64,000 nucleotides of DNA. Origin: DATAXP01 sp963708675. Lineage in GTDB: Bacteria; Planctomycetota; Planctomycetia; Pirellulales; PNKZ01. The notes under the pieces were generated by a model that worked only from the letters and a program-made list of their open reading frames with translations, was not told where the DNA came from and ran no database searches. The translations under genes and the position numbers were made by a program. Of this stretch, positions 34,575 through 43,254 are shown one piece after another. Position 1 is the first letter of the stretch. The number at the start of each line of letters is the position of its first letter. The DNA lies in contig CAVPTO010000003.1 of assembly GCA_963708675.1 (NCBI GenBank), positions 186,001-250,000 on the forward strand, given 5' to 3'.

Positions 34575-36605
34575 ATGGTCACTGTCGAAACCATCGACGA
34601 TCAGTCCCCGCATCTAGCGGCGGTCAAGCGCCTCTGGCGGCCCCATAGTGTTACGCTCGGCTTCCTGCCCGAAGGCGCGTTCGATGAACGCGCTCACGAG
34701 CGGCAGATTCTCGTGGCGCTCAACGATGGTGAATGCGTTGGGTATGTGCTCTATCGCATCGTTCGAGAGCGCGTCACGGTGGTACAGTTTTGCGTTGCGC
34801 CTGAATGTCGCAAGCAAGGCATAGCGCATGCCCTACTTCAATTCCTGATACAGACAACCAAGCGCTGTCGTGGCATCGTGCTGAATTGCCGGCGCGACTT
34901 CGATGCGCACAAGACTTGGCCACGGCTCGGCTTTCATGTCATCGGCGAAATGCCTGGCCGCGCGGTGGACGGTAGCAACCTTGTTCGCTGGTGGCTGGAC
35001 TACGGAAAGCCAGACCTATTCAGCGGCAACGACGAGCCGGGAGCGCTTGAGGTCGTGATTGACGCCGATGTCTTCTTGGACTTCGTGGACAACCGCAACG
35101 ACGAATCAAAAGGGTTGCTTGCCGACTGGTTGCGGCCGTTAATGACAATATGCTACACGGCCGAACTTTTGAACGACTTGAATCACAATGAAGATGCGGC
35201 GACGCGCAGGCGACGTAGTGCCGAGGCGCAGCAATTCAGGATGCTTCGATGCACCCCGGAAGAATACCAGCAAGCCGAGCAACGATTGCGCCCGATCTTT
35301 CCGACGTTCAAAACTGAGAATGACGAATCCGACTTTCGACACCTTGTCCGCGCCCTTGCTGCCGAAGCCGATGCCTTCGTGACGCGCGACGGGAACTTAC
35401 TTGGAACTGCCGATGCGATATTCGACGCTTGCGGCTTGTCGGTCGTGCGCCCCGGCGAAATGATCGGTCGCATCGACGTTATCGAGCACGAGCGAGAGTA
35501 CCAGCGCAGCTTTGTGGCAGGCACAAAGCAAGTCGTACAAGAGCGCATCAACTCGGCAGACGATACTCTGATTGCCGCAATCCAGCGCGACGGCGAGCGC
35601 CAGCGGAACCTTGAAGCCACGTTGAACCAGTATCTTGCGAACCCGCAACGCTACCGATGCGAGAAACTAACAAGCGACGGCGCGACGGTCGCGGCGCTGG
35701 TAGTCGAAAGCGGTTCGGGCGTTGACCGTGTGCCACTCTTGCGTATTTGTTCCAAGCGTCGCGCGGGTACGCTCGCGCGTGCGGTGCTCACGGGTTTGGT
35801 GCGTAAGGCGGTCAGTACGGGAAGCAATGGGGTTTTCGTCACGGAGACGGCGCTGTCCGAAGATGTCCAAGCGGCTTGCAGTGACCTTGGCTTTTTGCCG
35901 GTGCAAGGCGGCCGGCTAAAGCTGGTTCTGTCGGGCTGGTTGCCAATCGACGACGTGCCGGCGGCGCTCGCGTGGACCGATCCGAAGATTGACGAACTCA
36001 AAGCAGCGCTTCCGACGGCGCGAACCGATCCGAACGTAGCTTCCGGGTTAGAACACTTGCTTTGGCCGGCTCGATTGGCCGATGCTACGCTGCCTTGTTT
36101 CATCGTGCCGATTCGTCCTCAATTCGCCGAACATTTGTTCGATGAACGGCTCGCAAGCGGTAGCTTCATTGGCGCCGACGTTGACCTAGCCTTAAACCCG
36201 GAATCTGCCTACTATCGTGCGGCGCGACCGGGCAGTCTCGCGTGCCCTGCGCGAGTGCTCTGGTACGTCAGTTCCGACCGGGGCTACCAAGGCACGAAGG
36301 CGATTCGTGCCTGTTCGCGCATGGTTGAACTTGTCGTCGGAAAACCTAAGCAACTCTTTTCCCGATTCAAACGACTCGGCGTATTCGAGTGGCGACACGT
36401 TCTGGAAACGGCCGACGGCGACGTGAACAAAGAAATCATGGCCTTCCGGTTCGACGATTCAGAATTGCTACCGCCTGTTCCGCTTGCGACCGTGCAACGC
36501 ATTTTGGCCGCGAACAATGTCGGCGATAACAATATGGTCGGGCCGTTTCAGATACCGCCCCAGGTGTTCAGCGAAATCTATGCTGCTGCTATCAATTCGC
36601 CCTAA
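34575..36605 (+). CDS. GNAT-PIN multidomain protein (candidate conflict-system effector)
   Basis: The 676-aa protein combines several domains. Residues 1-140 are a GNAT fold with loop VAPECRKQGIAHALL (74-88) and WPRLGFHVIGE. Residues 159-295 are a PIN nuclease-like domain with acidic residues D163/D165 (VVIDADVFLDF), D253, D266 and D272 (ADAFVTRDGNLL). Residues 365-445 resemble a second GNAT half (ICSKRRAGTLARAVL; CSDLGFLP). The C-terminus (about 550-670; CPARVLWYVSSDRGYQGTKA) resembles PUA/ASCH or EVE-type folds. It overlaps a separate ASCH gene by 26 bases. An RNA-targeting toxin or defence role is inferred from mobile cargo position. Confidence 0.8.
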   Translation: MVTVETIDDQSPHLAAVKRLWRPHSVTLGFLPEGAFDERAHERQILVALNDGECVGYVLYRIVRERVTVVQFCVAPECRKQGIAHALLQFLIQTTKRCRGIVLNCRRDFDAHKTWPRLGFHVIGEMPGRAVDGSNLVRWWLDYGKPDLFSGNDEPGALEVVIDADVFLDFVDNRNDESKGLLADWLRPLMTICYTAELLNDLNHNEDAATRRRRSAEAQQFRMLRCTPEEYQQAEQRLRPIFPTFKTENDESDFRHLVRALAAEADAFVTRDGNLLGTADAIFDACGLSVVRPGEMIGRIDVIEHEREYQRSFVAGTKQVVQERINSADDTLIAAIQRDGERQRNLEATLNQYLANPQRYRCEKLTSDGATVAALVVESGSGVDRVPLLRICSKRRAGTLARAVLTGLVRKAVSTGSNGVFVTETALSEDVQAACSDLGFLPVQGGRLKLVLSGWLPIDDVPAALAWTDPKIDELKAALPTARTDPNVASGLEHLLWPARLADATLPCFIVPIRPQFAEHLFDERLASGSFIGADVDLALNPESAYYRAARPGSLACPARVLWYVSSDRGYQGTKAIRACSRMVELVVGKPKQLFSRFKRLGVFEWRHVLETADGDVNKEIMAFRFDDSELLPPVPLATVQRILAANNVGDNNMVGPFQIPPQVFSEIYAAAINSP

Positions 36606-37005
36606 GTATGTTGACGCGATACTCGCGGGTACGAAGCGCGTGGAACTTCGCAGGCTTCGGCCTCGCATCAATGGCGGGCAAGCGTTGATCTATGCGGCAT
36701 CCCCACGAATGGCGCTGGTCGCCACGTTCCGCGTGGCCAAGGTGACCCGCGCTCCGCTTGGCTTGCTTTGGCAATCGGTTCGCGACGTAGCGGGCGTGAC
36801 TCGACGCGAGTTCGACGCCTACTTTCACGGCCTTGATTCAGGTGTCTCGATTCAGATTGCCGATGTTGCTGAGTTCCGCCAGTCGATACCACTCGACGAT
36901 CTTCGTGAGGCGTGGCAAGGCTTCCACCCACCGCAAGGATTTCGCTACGTCGAATCTTCCGCGATTGCAAAGTTAGACATCAGCGTACCTCACCGTGCGG
37001 CCTAA
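36580..37005 (+). CDS. ASCH/PUA-like domain protein
   Basis: The 141-aa protein starts MLLLSIRPKYVDAILAGTKR, the ASCH signature (SIRPKYxxxIxxGxKxVELRR), followed by ALIYAASPRMALVATFRVA. ASCH folds bind RNA and some are RNases or regulators. The ATG lies inside the end of the GNAT-PIN gene, so the two are co-translated, pointing to one functional unit such as effector plus partner or antitoxin. Its stop overlaps the convergent HNH gene by 4 bases. Confidence 0.85.
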   Translation: MLLLSIRPKYVDAILAGTKRVELRRLRPRINGGQALIYAASPRMALVATFRVAKVTRAPLGLLWQSVRDVAGVTRREFDAYFHGLDSGVSIQIADVAEFRQSIPLDDLREAWQGFHPPQGFRYVESSAIAKLDISVPHRAA

Positions 37006-37754
37006 CATCGAAATAGTCGGTGTTCAGGCTCGTGCAATCCTTCCAACTGTGGAACGATTCGGGATTCCATCGGAACGAAAAACTCAAGGAAGAAAATCCG
37101 AAGATAGAAGACTTCCGCCGAATCGTCACCATTTTCGGCAGCGTGGCAACTGAGTTCATAGGGCTCGAAATTGAGCACGAGTTCGCGATTGAAGAGCCGC
37201 TGCGCAAGCGCGTGATCTTCGCGCTGAAGATACCACCATTCTGACGCTTTCGTACCACGCAAGGCGAACTCTCTCGCTTTGTCGAACTTGCTCGCGAATG
37301 CGTCATTCGCGTTGTCCGCTGCGATAACCTCTAGCCCCATCTTCAGCAGCGTCCGGCAAATCATGTCCGGCTTGCGCGGGTGCGCAAGAATACGAGTCTG
37401 AGTCTTCTGACGGGATTGTATTGCCTTCGCGAAAACGTCAGTCGGCTCATAACTGAATTGCCCCGGAATCAGAGCGCTCGCAATCTTCCCTTCCCAACAC
37501 GTAAGCCACGGCGCTTTGCCCTTCTTGGTTGGGATGCCGAGAAACACCCGGAGCAAGTTAAAGGGGTAATCATCGAGTGCTTGTTGTTCAATCGACGATC
37601 CGAATACGTTTTGGCAAGAATCGCAAAAAAGGCCCGGCGGGAGAATCGCCCAATCCCCTCCGCCTAACGATTCAGGCAGAATATGTTCGCGAGTGCGAAA
37701 CGGTCCCGTGGTCGATTTGCAGAAAATGCAGTGATTCGGCGTTGGCGTCATCAT
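37002..37754 (-). CDS. HNH endonuclease-like protein
   Basis: The 250-aa protein begins with an HNH_5-type zinc core: CIFCKSTTGPFRTREHILPE then LFCDSCQNVFGSSIEQQ, with two CxxC pairs and the catalytic-type His in REHI. The C-terminal about 190 residues are uncharacterised, as in many anti-phage HNH proteins. It converges with the ASCH gene and lies in element cargo, so a defence role is inferred. Confidence 0.8.
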   Translation of the reverse strand: MMTPTPNHCIFCKSTTGPFRTREHILPESLGGGDWAILPPGLFCDSCQNVFGSSIEQQALDDYPFNLLRVFLGIPTKKGKAPWLTCWEGKIASALIPGQFSYEPTDVFAKAIQSRQKTQTRILAHPRKPDMICRTLLKMGLEVIAADNANDAFASKFDKAREFALRGTKASEWWYLQREDHALAQRLFNRELVLNFEPYELSCHAAENGDDSAEVFYLRIFFLEFFVPMESRIVPQLEGLHEPEHRLFRC

Positions 37755-37802
37755 GCCCTTATTGACCCGAATCGTGGTCCGCAGGTTCGCTCAACTCCGT
37801 CA

Positions 37803-38651
37803 TCAATAGCTGAATTCTGTTTCCTGAAGTTCCACCGGAAGACCATAGGAAAAATCGAAAACGACATGAGGCCGAAGAATGCCTTCACGCCTCTGACAAC
37901 AGGCCTTGTATTTCTTGCCTGAGTTGCACGGGCACTTATCGTTGCGCCGCAAGTGTCCGAATCGACTTTTCGGATGCAGCGCGGTTGTCCACGTCACTGT
38001 CCAATCGTGGTACGGAGACGGCCACCGCTTAGCAAGATATGAGACCGTGCTATAGTTGTAGTGATCTCGCGACTTACCGGTTTTTGGATCGGACAGAAAC
38101 GGCACTGAATATTTTTGAATGGGCGATTCGACAAATGCGGTCGCGATAACCTCAAACTCTGTGACTATCCGACAGCAATATTCGCCGCCATAGATTTCAC
38201 CGACTCTATGGCCGCACGGGGATCGAATCGAAACGATTCGGTCACAAATATTGCACTTTTTCTGTGTCTCAAGCAGTTCGGGACTCAGAAACATCTTGTA
38301 CGGAAATAGGCTTTGAATTTCGGACGTCTTCGTGTCAATGAAGTCGAGGCAAAGTTCCTCCCAGGCCGGGCCAGCGTGCGGCCTCAAGCGATTCAACGCC
38401 AATTCGACTTGCTCTAACGAACACCAAGCGTCGTAGAATTTTCCAGCTTGAAGTTGGTCATATGCCTCTCGGTATACCTGCTGCGCCTCGGCTGCGTGCT
38501 CTAAGCACCAAATGTCCTTCGCCTCAGCTTCATTGCCTGCGTCCACAGCAATTTTTTTATGCTCGCGAATTTCAACAAGCAACGAGTCATGGCTCGGGTT
38601 GTCGCTTGGAGAGCGCAAGTCGGCCCGGATGTCATTTAACGGTCTTATCAT
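37803..38651 (-). CDS. SEC-C motif zinc protein
   Basis: The start at 38651 overlaps the preceding gene by 20 bases. The 282-aa protein has a helical N-terminal region (about 60-110), a Cys/His cluster (CNICDRIVSIRSPCGHRVGE) and a C-terminal SEC-C motif RRNDKCPCNSGKKYKACC. SEC-C zinc motifs occur in SecA and in many stand-alone or defence proteins. Together with the preceding membrane protein it forms a two-gene module of unknown function. Confidence 0.8.
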   Translation of the reverse strand: MIRPLNDIRADLRSPSDNPSHDSLLVEIREHKKIAVDAGNEAEAKDIWCLEHAAEAQQVYREAYDQLQAGKFYDAWCSLEQVELALNRLRPHAGPAWEELCLDFIDTKTSEIQSLFPYKMFLSPELLETQKKCNICDRIVSIRSPCGHRVGEIYGGEYCCRIVTEFEVIATAFVESPIQKYSVPFLSDPKTGKSRDHYNYSTVSYLAKRWPSPYHDWTVTWTTALHPKSRFGHLRRNDKCPCNSGKKYKACCQRREGILRPHVVFDFSYGLPVELQETEFSY

Positions 38652-39204
38652 TCGCCTTATCCTTGGCCATTGACGGCGACGGCAGTTGCGGCTGAGGCGG
38701 GGCCGGTAGCGCAAAATCGGAAAGCGCCTTTTGGATTTCCGGTTGGAACTCGATTGCCGGCCCTTCGTAGGAAAGCTTTGCTGCCCGCGTGCCATCGACG
38801 ACCGTCAATTCCCATCGCACCGTGGTTTCTTTTTTTTGCTTTTCGCCGCTCAGCCTGCGGTTGACGTACTCTGAAACCACGTTCACTAAGATGGGAGCGA
38901 GGAAACTGCCCACGACTGCGCTTCCGATGATCAAGAGTGCGGAGTGCAGCGCTAGCTCGTTGTAATCCTCATCATTTATTGCGATTTCGACCGGTACGTC
39001 GCCCGGAAGATTTTCGCCAAGGTACTCCAAGAAACTCTCAGTACCGACCGGAAAAGACCGAATATCTTTGCCGCGAAAGCCTTCGTGAGGGACAACTAAA
39101 ACCTTTGCCCTTGAAAGCCCGTTTTTGACATCTTCCGATAAGTATGGCCGCGAGAGCCAGTAGTCCAAAGTCTGAGTTGTTTCGGTCTTTTCTATCTTTG
39201 CCAT
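38632..39204 (-). CDS. Single-pass membrane protein, partner of the SEC-C protein
   Basis: The ATG at 39204 (MAKIEKTETTQTLDYWLSRP) is preferred; a TTG 11 codons upstream is possible. The 190-aa product has one hydrophobic segment (ALLIIGSAVVGSFLAPILVNVV) near the middle and a Pro-rich end. Its last codons overlap the SEC-C gene. It is the rightmost element gene. No family recognised. Confidence 0.65.
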   Translation of the reverse strand: MAKIEKTETTQTLDYWLSRPYLSEDVKNGLSRAKVLVVPHEGFRGKDIRSFPVGTESFLEYLGENLPGDVPVEIAINDEDYNELALHSALLIIGSAVVGSFLAPILVNVVSEYVNRRLSGEKQKKETTVRWELTVVDGTRAAKLSYEGPAIEFQPEIQKALSDFALPAPPQPQLPSPSMAKDKANDKTVK

Positions 39205-39413
39205 GACGTCGTGCTCTGGGTCAAATTTTGCGACCAATCATTATACCAATTTTCCCACCTACTTCGATGCGGAAACTCCGCGCCGCTTATGGCAGTTCGC
39301 ACGATGGGCAGCGGTCGCCTTCGCCTGAGATTCGCGCCAAGGCTCGCCGAGATAACCAGCGATTTCCGCCGATCCGAACGTCTGGCGCAAAGCTTCAGCG
39401 CAGAAATCAAGCT

Positions 39414-39418
39414 CCGGC
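39414..39418. other. attR core CCGGC
   Basis: The CCGGC equals the left core at 24503. Left of it is element (AATCAAGCT), right of it comM resumes (CGACCTTCCG). The host frame continues without a missing or extra base. Confidence 0.8.
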
Positions 39419-40742
39419 CGACCTTCCGAAACAAGCGGCCTCGTTCGACTTGCCTGTGACGCTGGGCCTGCTCGCGGCGAGCGGACAGATTCCGATCGAG
39501 CGTTTCGATCGCTACGCCGTCGTCGGTGAGTTCGCGCTCGATGGCACCACGCGTCCGACGAAAGGCGCACTGTCGATGGCGATGGCCGCCGCGCGACAAC
39601 GCGAGTTGCGTGGCCTGATCGTTCCCGCCGCCAGCGCCGCTGAGGCTGCGGTCGTTGAAGACGTTGAGGTGATTCCCGTCACAAGCCTCACGCAAGCCGT
39701 CGGCTTTCTTTCGGGGCAATTTGACATCGAGCCCACGCCGTCGCGACTCGACGAGTGGTTCGACACGCTCGGCCGCTATGAGATCGACTTCGCCGACGTG
39801 CGTGGCCAGGAAGTCGCGAAGCGCGCAATCACGATTGCCGCCGCGGGAAGTCACAATTTGCTCATGCTTGGTCCGCCAGGTTCGGGCAAAACGATGCTCG
39901 CCATGCGGTTGCCAACGATCTTGCCGCAGTTGACGGGCCCTGAATCGATCGAGACCACGCGCATTTACAGTGCGCTCGGGTTGTTGCCCGAAGGAAAGCC
40001 GTTGCTGGCGATTCGTCCATTCCGCAATCCGCACCATACCATTAGCGATGCGGGACTCGTCGGAGGCGGCTCGACACCGACGCCTGGCGAGATTTCGCTT
40101 GCACACAACGGCGTGTTGTTTCTCGACGAGTTGCCCGAGTTCAACCGCCGCACGCTCGAAGTGCTGCGTCAGCCGCTCGAAGCGGGCGAGGTCACCATCT
40201 CGCGAGCGCTCAACAGCAGCACGTTTCCGGCGAACATCATGTTGATCGCCGCGCTGAACCCCTGCCCTTGTGGCTATCGCAACGATCCGCGTCGCGAATG
40301 TCACTGCAGTGTGCCGCAGATCGAGAAGTACATGGCCAAGATCAGCGGGCCGTTGCTCGACCGCATCGACCTGCACCTCGAAGTCCCTGCCGTTGCATTC
40401 AAGGAGTTGGCCAGTCCCGCCACCGGGGCCAGCAGCGAGACCATGCGTGCGCAGGTCGTTGCTGCCCGCGATCGGCAGCGCGAGCGCTTCAAGAACAGCG
40501 CGACTCGCTTCAACGCGCACATGGGGCCCAAGCAGATTCGCGCACATTGCCAACTCGACAATGCCGGGCAGCAAATTCTTCGCGCGAGCATGAACGAACT
40601 TGGACTGTCAGCCCGCGCGCACGACAAGGTGCTGCGCGTCGCACGCACGATCGCCGACCTCGACACCAGCGATCGCATCATGCCCATGCATTTGCACGAG
40701 GCGATCAACTATCGCATGCTCGACCGAAGCCTTTGGACTTGA
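39414..40742 (+). pseudogene. comM: comM/yifB 3' fragment (AAA ATPase part)
   Basis: The 442 codons hold the rest of YifB/ComM: lon-like end (FDLPVTLGLLAASGQIP), Walker A GPPGSGKTML, Walker B VLFLDELPEF, the IAALNPCPCGYRNDPRRECHC zinc motif and the sensor and lid. An element-supplied ATG at 39267 opens a 491-codon fusion in the same frame, so a truncated ATPase with a foreign N-terminus might still be made. Function in transformation is probably lost while the element is inserted. Confidence 0.93.
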
Positions 40743-40762
40743 GAGAGACAGTAAATCTAGAC

Positions 40763-42290
40763 TCATTGAGAATCAGCGCGTATGTAGAGTACGTGTGAGT
40801 CGGTGATCGGCACGGCGCGCCAGCCGCTTTTCGTCAACCATTCGCGATAGCCGGGAATCGCGTCGAGCCAGCCTCGCCAGAGTAGAACGACGCGCGCCGT
40901 TTGTGTGTCTTTGATTGCATCGTTCAAGGTTAAGTAGCCGGATTGGATGCGTACGTCGGAAGTATCGCACATCTTGGGCGGGCTCGAGCGACCGGCCCAA
41001 TAAGCGAGCTTTTGATCGTCGGTGACAACGAGATCGGTGGGCTCGGCATATTGGACGATCGCTGCCATCGCAGCCGATTCTTCGGCCGTGGGTGGTCGAT
41101 TGACGAAGCGAGTGTAGTTTCGCAAGGGTCCAAGGGTCACGCCGACGCCATCTCGGATGACCCACCGTGGGCCGATGTTATCGACGGTGAGCAGGGGAAA
41201 AAACATTATTGTTGCCAAGACCGGAATGCCTCGCGACCCCGCGATCGCCGATGCTCCGATCCCTGCGAGAATGCAGATCGGGACGATGACAATGATGATG
41301 TGGTGTGGCCACAACGGATCATGACGCAACAGAAAAGCGGTCCCCACGGCTAGCCACAACAACAGCCAAAGCGCGATCGGACGCGATCCACGTTTTGACA
41401 TCGCAACAGCGATACCAACGAACGCTAATGCCGTGATTCCAAAGTCGCGTCCGACGTAGCGCGAAGCGCCCAAGTGCTGCGAAGCGCCCACGGGACTGCA
41501 CCCTTGTCGAGATGGAATTGGACCGACTGAAGGTACATCTCTTCGGTGGGATAGCAAATCGCAACAGCCGCTATACCTGCGAGCATAGAGACACTGTAGA
41601 GAAGAATTGCAGCGAGTCCTTGGCGATCGACGGATACATTCCAGGTTTGGCCGTGTCGGCGGAGCAAGAGAGCCGCGGCCGCGAGAGGTATCAGCGGCAC
41701 CACCAACAGCTTGCTCATTACACCAACAGCCATCGCAAGGCCGCTGATGATCGACCACAATAGCCAGTGCCGACGTGCCGCTTCAAAGGCGGCAACGATC
41801 GCGAAAAGCGTGAAGGCGATCGATTGGATTTCGGCTTCGCAGTACCAACTCTGCGCGCGAAGAGATACGACGTTGCAAGGCAAATGGCCGTTATACCCGC
41901 CGCAAGCTGGCCACCGGCATGCCAAGCGATCCTCGCTGCCGCTAACAGCGCCGCGCAACCCATCAATAGCGTTGTCAGTCGCGCGCTTTGGGGTGAATCG
42001 CCCAAAAGACGAAACGCTGTGGCAAGCACCTGCGTGTGCAGCGGCGTTTGAGAGCAGAAGATTTCTTCGTAGAGTCGGTGCCCATGAAACATGGATCGCG
42101 CCGTAGCAAGATAGACGCCTTCGTCGTAGTCCCATGGATTCGACAGTGCGGCGAGGTTCGAGAGCCGTGGGGCGGCAAGCATCAGCACGGCAGCGGCAAT
42201 TGCCGCCGCACAGACGATGCGTCGTCTACGCGCCGAGAGCCGAAGCGTCTGTGGTGCGACCTCCGGCAGCATTTGCACGGCCTTCCTCAC
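40763..42290 (-). pseudogene. Glycosyltransferase family 39-type membrane protein, frameshifted
   Basis: Three frames in succession give one multi-pass ArnT/PMT-like protein. Frame 1 carries NPWDYDEGVYLATARSMFHG with the catalytic-type Asp-Glu. Frame 2 carries WYCEAEIQSIAFTLFAIVAA, and frame 3 LALWLLLWLAVG-like helices and the C-terminal domain. Shifts are needed near 41848-41860 and 41490-41510. The GTG start overlaps the stop of the sugar isomerase gene (GTGA). It is either a true pseudogene or has sequence errors. Confidence 0.8.
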
Positions 42291-43186
42291 GGCGATCGAG
42301 AGGAGTCGGGCCAGTGCAGATTCATCTTCTTACGCAGGAAGGCAACACTTCCGCGAAGCTGCTCCATGCCGTCGACGCCGTCTTCGATGCTGATCCAGCC
42401 ATCGAACCCGACACCCGCGAGTGTGCCGAAGATCTTGTCGTAGTCGTTCATGCCTTTGCCGATCTCGCCGTGTCGCAGGCGCTTCGCGTATCCGACGCTG
42501 TCCTCTTCGCGACGGAGGTCTTCGATCGTACCTTCAGCAAGGTAGCGGTCGCTGGCGTGCATCGAAACGACGCGATCTTTCACACGATCGAGCAGCACGA
42601 GCGGGTCTTCGCCGGCGAGAATCGTGTTGCTCGGGTCGTAATTCACGCCGAAGTATGGCGAGTGCAGCCGCGCGACGAGTTCGCAGAAGACGTCGGTCTT
42701 TTGGGCGAATTCGGGATACTGCCAATAGTTGTCCTTGTAGTGATTCTCAATGACCAGCGTCACGCCCAGCTTCTCCGCCAGCGGCAAGCACGCCTCGATG
42801 CACTCGACGGCATAGTCGATTCCCTGCTGACGGCTGACCTCAGGCCGCCGTTGGCCGGACAGCACGCGGCAGAAACCTCCGCCAAGCTCGGCCGTCATTT
42901 CGATCCAGCCCTTTTCCTTCTTCACTTCTTCGGCGCGGAATGCGGGATCGGGATGCGTGAAGTCCGGCGAGCAGCAAAGCATTGGAATCTCAAGGCCCGC
43001 GTTCTCGGCATGAGCGCGAGCTTGCGGCCAATCGGCTTTGCGTCGCAGATCGAGAAAGCCCGCGTAGAATTCCAAGCCGTCGATGTCGAGCGACGCGGCG
43101 AGGTCGATCCACTCGATGAGTCGCATCGAACCGTCGATGCACAGTTGATCGATAAACGCTTTGGGAAAGGCGGCAAGTCGAGGCAT
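42287..43186 (-). CDS. Sugar phosphate isomerase/epimerase family (TIM barrel)
   Basis: The 299-aa protein has the AP-endonuclease-2-like TIM barrel pattern of the family: LGVTLVIENHYKD, YFGVNYDPSNTILAGEDPL, VVSMHASDRY and GFDGWISIEDG, giving metal-binding Glu, Asp and His residues. Its place beside an SDR, a zinc dehydrogenase and an OMPDC-family enzyme suggests a sugar or sugar-acid catabolic set. Exact substrate unknown. Confidence 0.9.
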   Translation of the reverse strand: MPRLAAFPKAFIDQLCIDGSMRLIEWIDLAASLDIDGLEFYAGFLDLRRKADWPQARAHAENAGLEIPMLCCSPDFTHPDPAFRAEEVKKEKGWIEMTAELGGGFCRVLSGQRRPEVSRQQGIDYAVECIEACLPLAEKLGVTLVIENHYKDNYWQYPEFAQKTDVFCELVARLHSPYFGVNYDPSNTILAGEDPLVLLDRVKDRVVSMHASDRYLAEGTIEDLRREEDSVGYAKRLRHGEIGKGMNDYDKIFGTLAGVGFDGWISIEDGVDGMEQLRGSVAFLRKKMNLHWPDSSRSP

Positions 43187-43254
43187 AGAGGAAAAGATGA
43201 ATGAGGAGTGCGGAATGATGAATGCGAACGATCAACGGGCAAAGATGCGCGGTA

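Larger units (their letters stand above)
24503..39418. mobile_element. 14.9-kb integrative element inserted in comM
   Basis: The boundaries are defined by the split comM frame and the shared core. The period is 14911 bp. Contents in order: large serine integrase at the left end, minus-strand operon of small phage-like genes, RepA-like ATPase, AEP-type primase, origin-like palindromes, small serine recombinase, then cargo (GNAT-PIN and ASCH proteins, HNH, SEC-C and membrane proteins). No portal, terminase, major capsid, relaxase or conjugation gene is seen. That favours a phage satellite or an integrative plasmid over a full prophage or ICE. ComM is also an insertion site for resistance islands in Acinetobacter. 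Confidence 0.9.

Noticed and set aside
24503..39418. Reading the element as a complete tailed prophage or as an ICE
   Set aside because: No terminase, portal, major capsid, tail, relaxase or type IV secretion gene is visible.
39192..40574. 460-codon minus-strand frame across the right junction
   Set aside because: It is antisense to comM with biased composition; only the separate frame holding the integrase tail is of interest.
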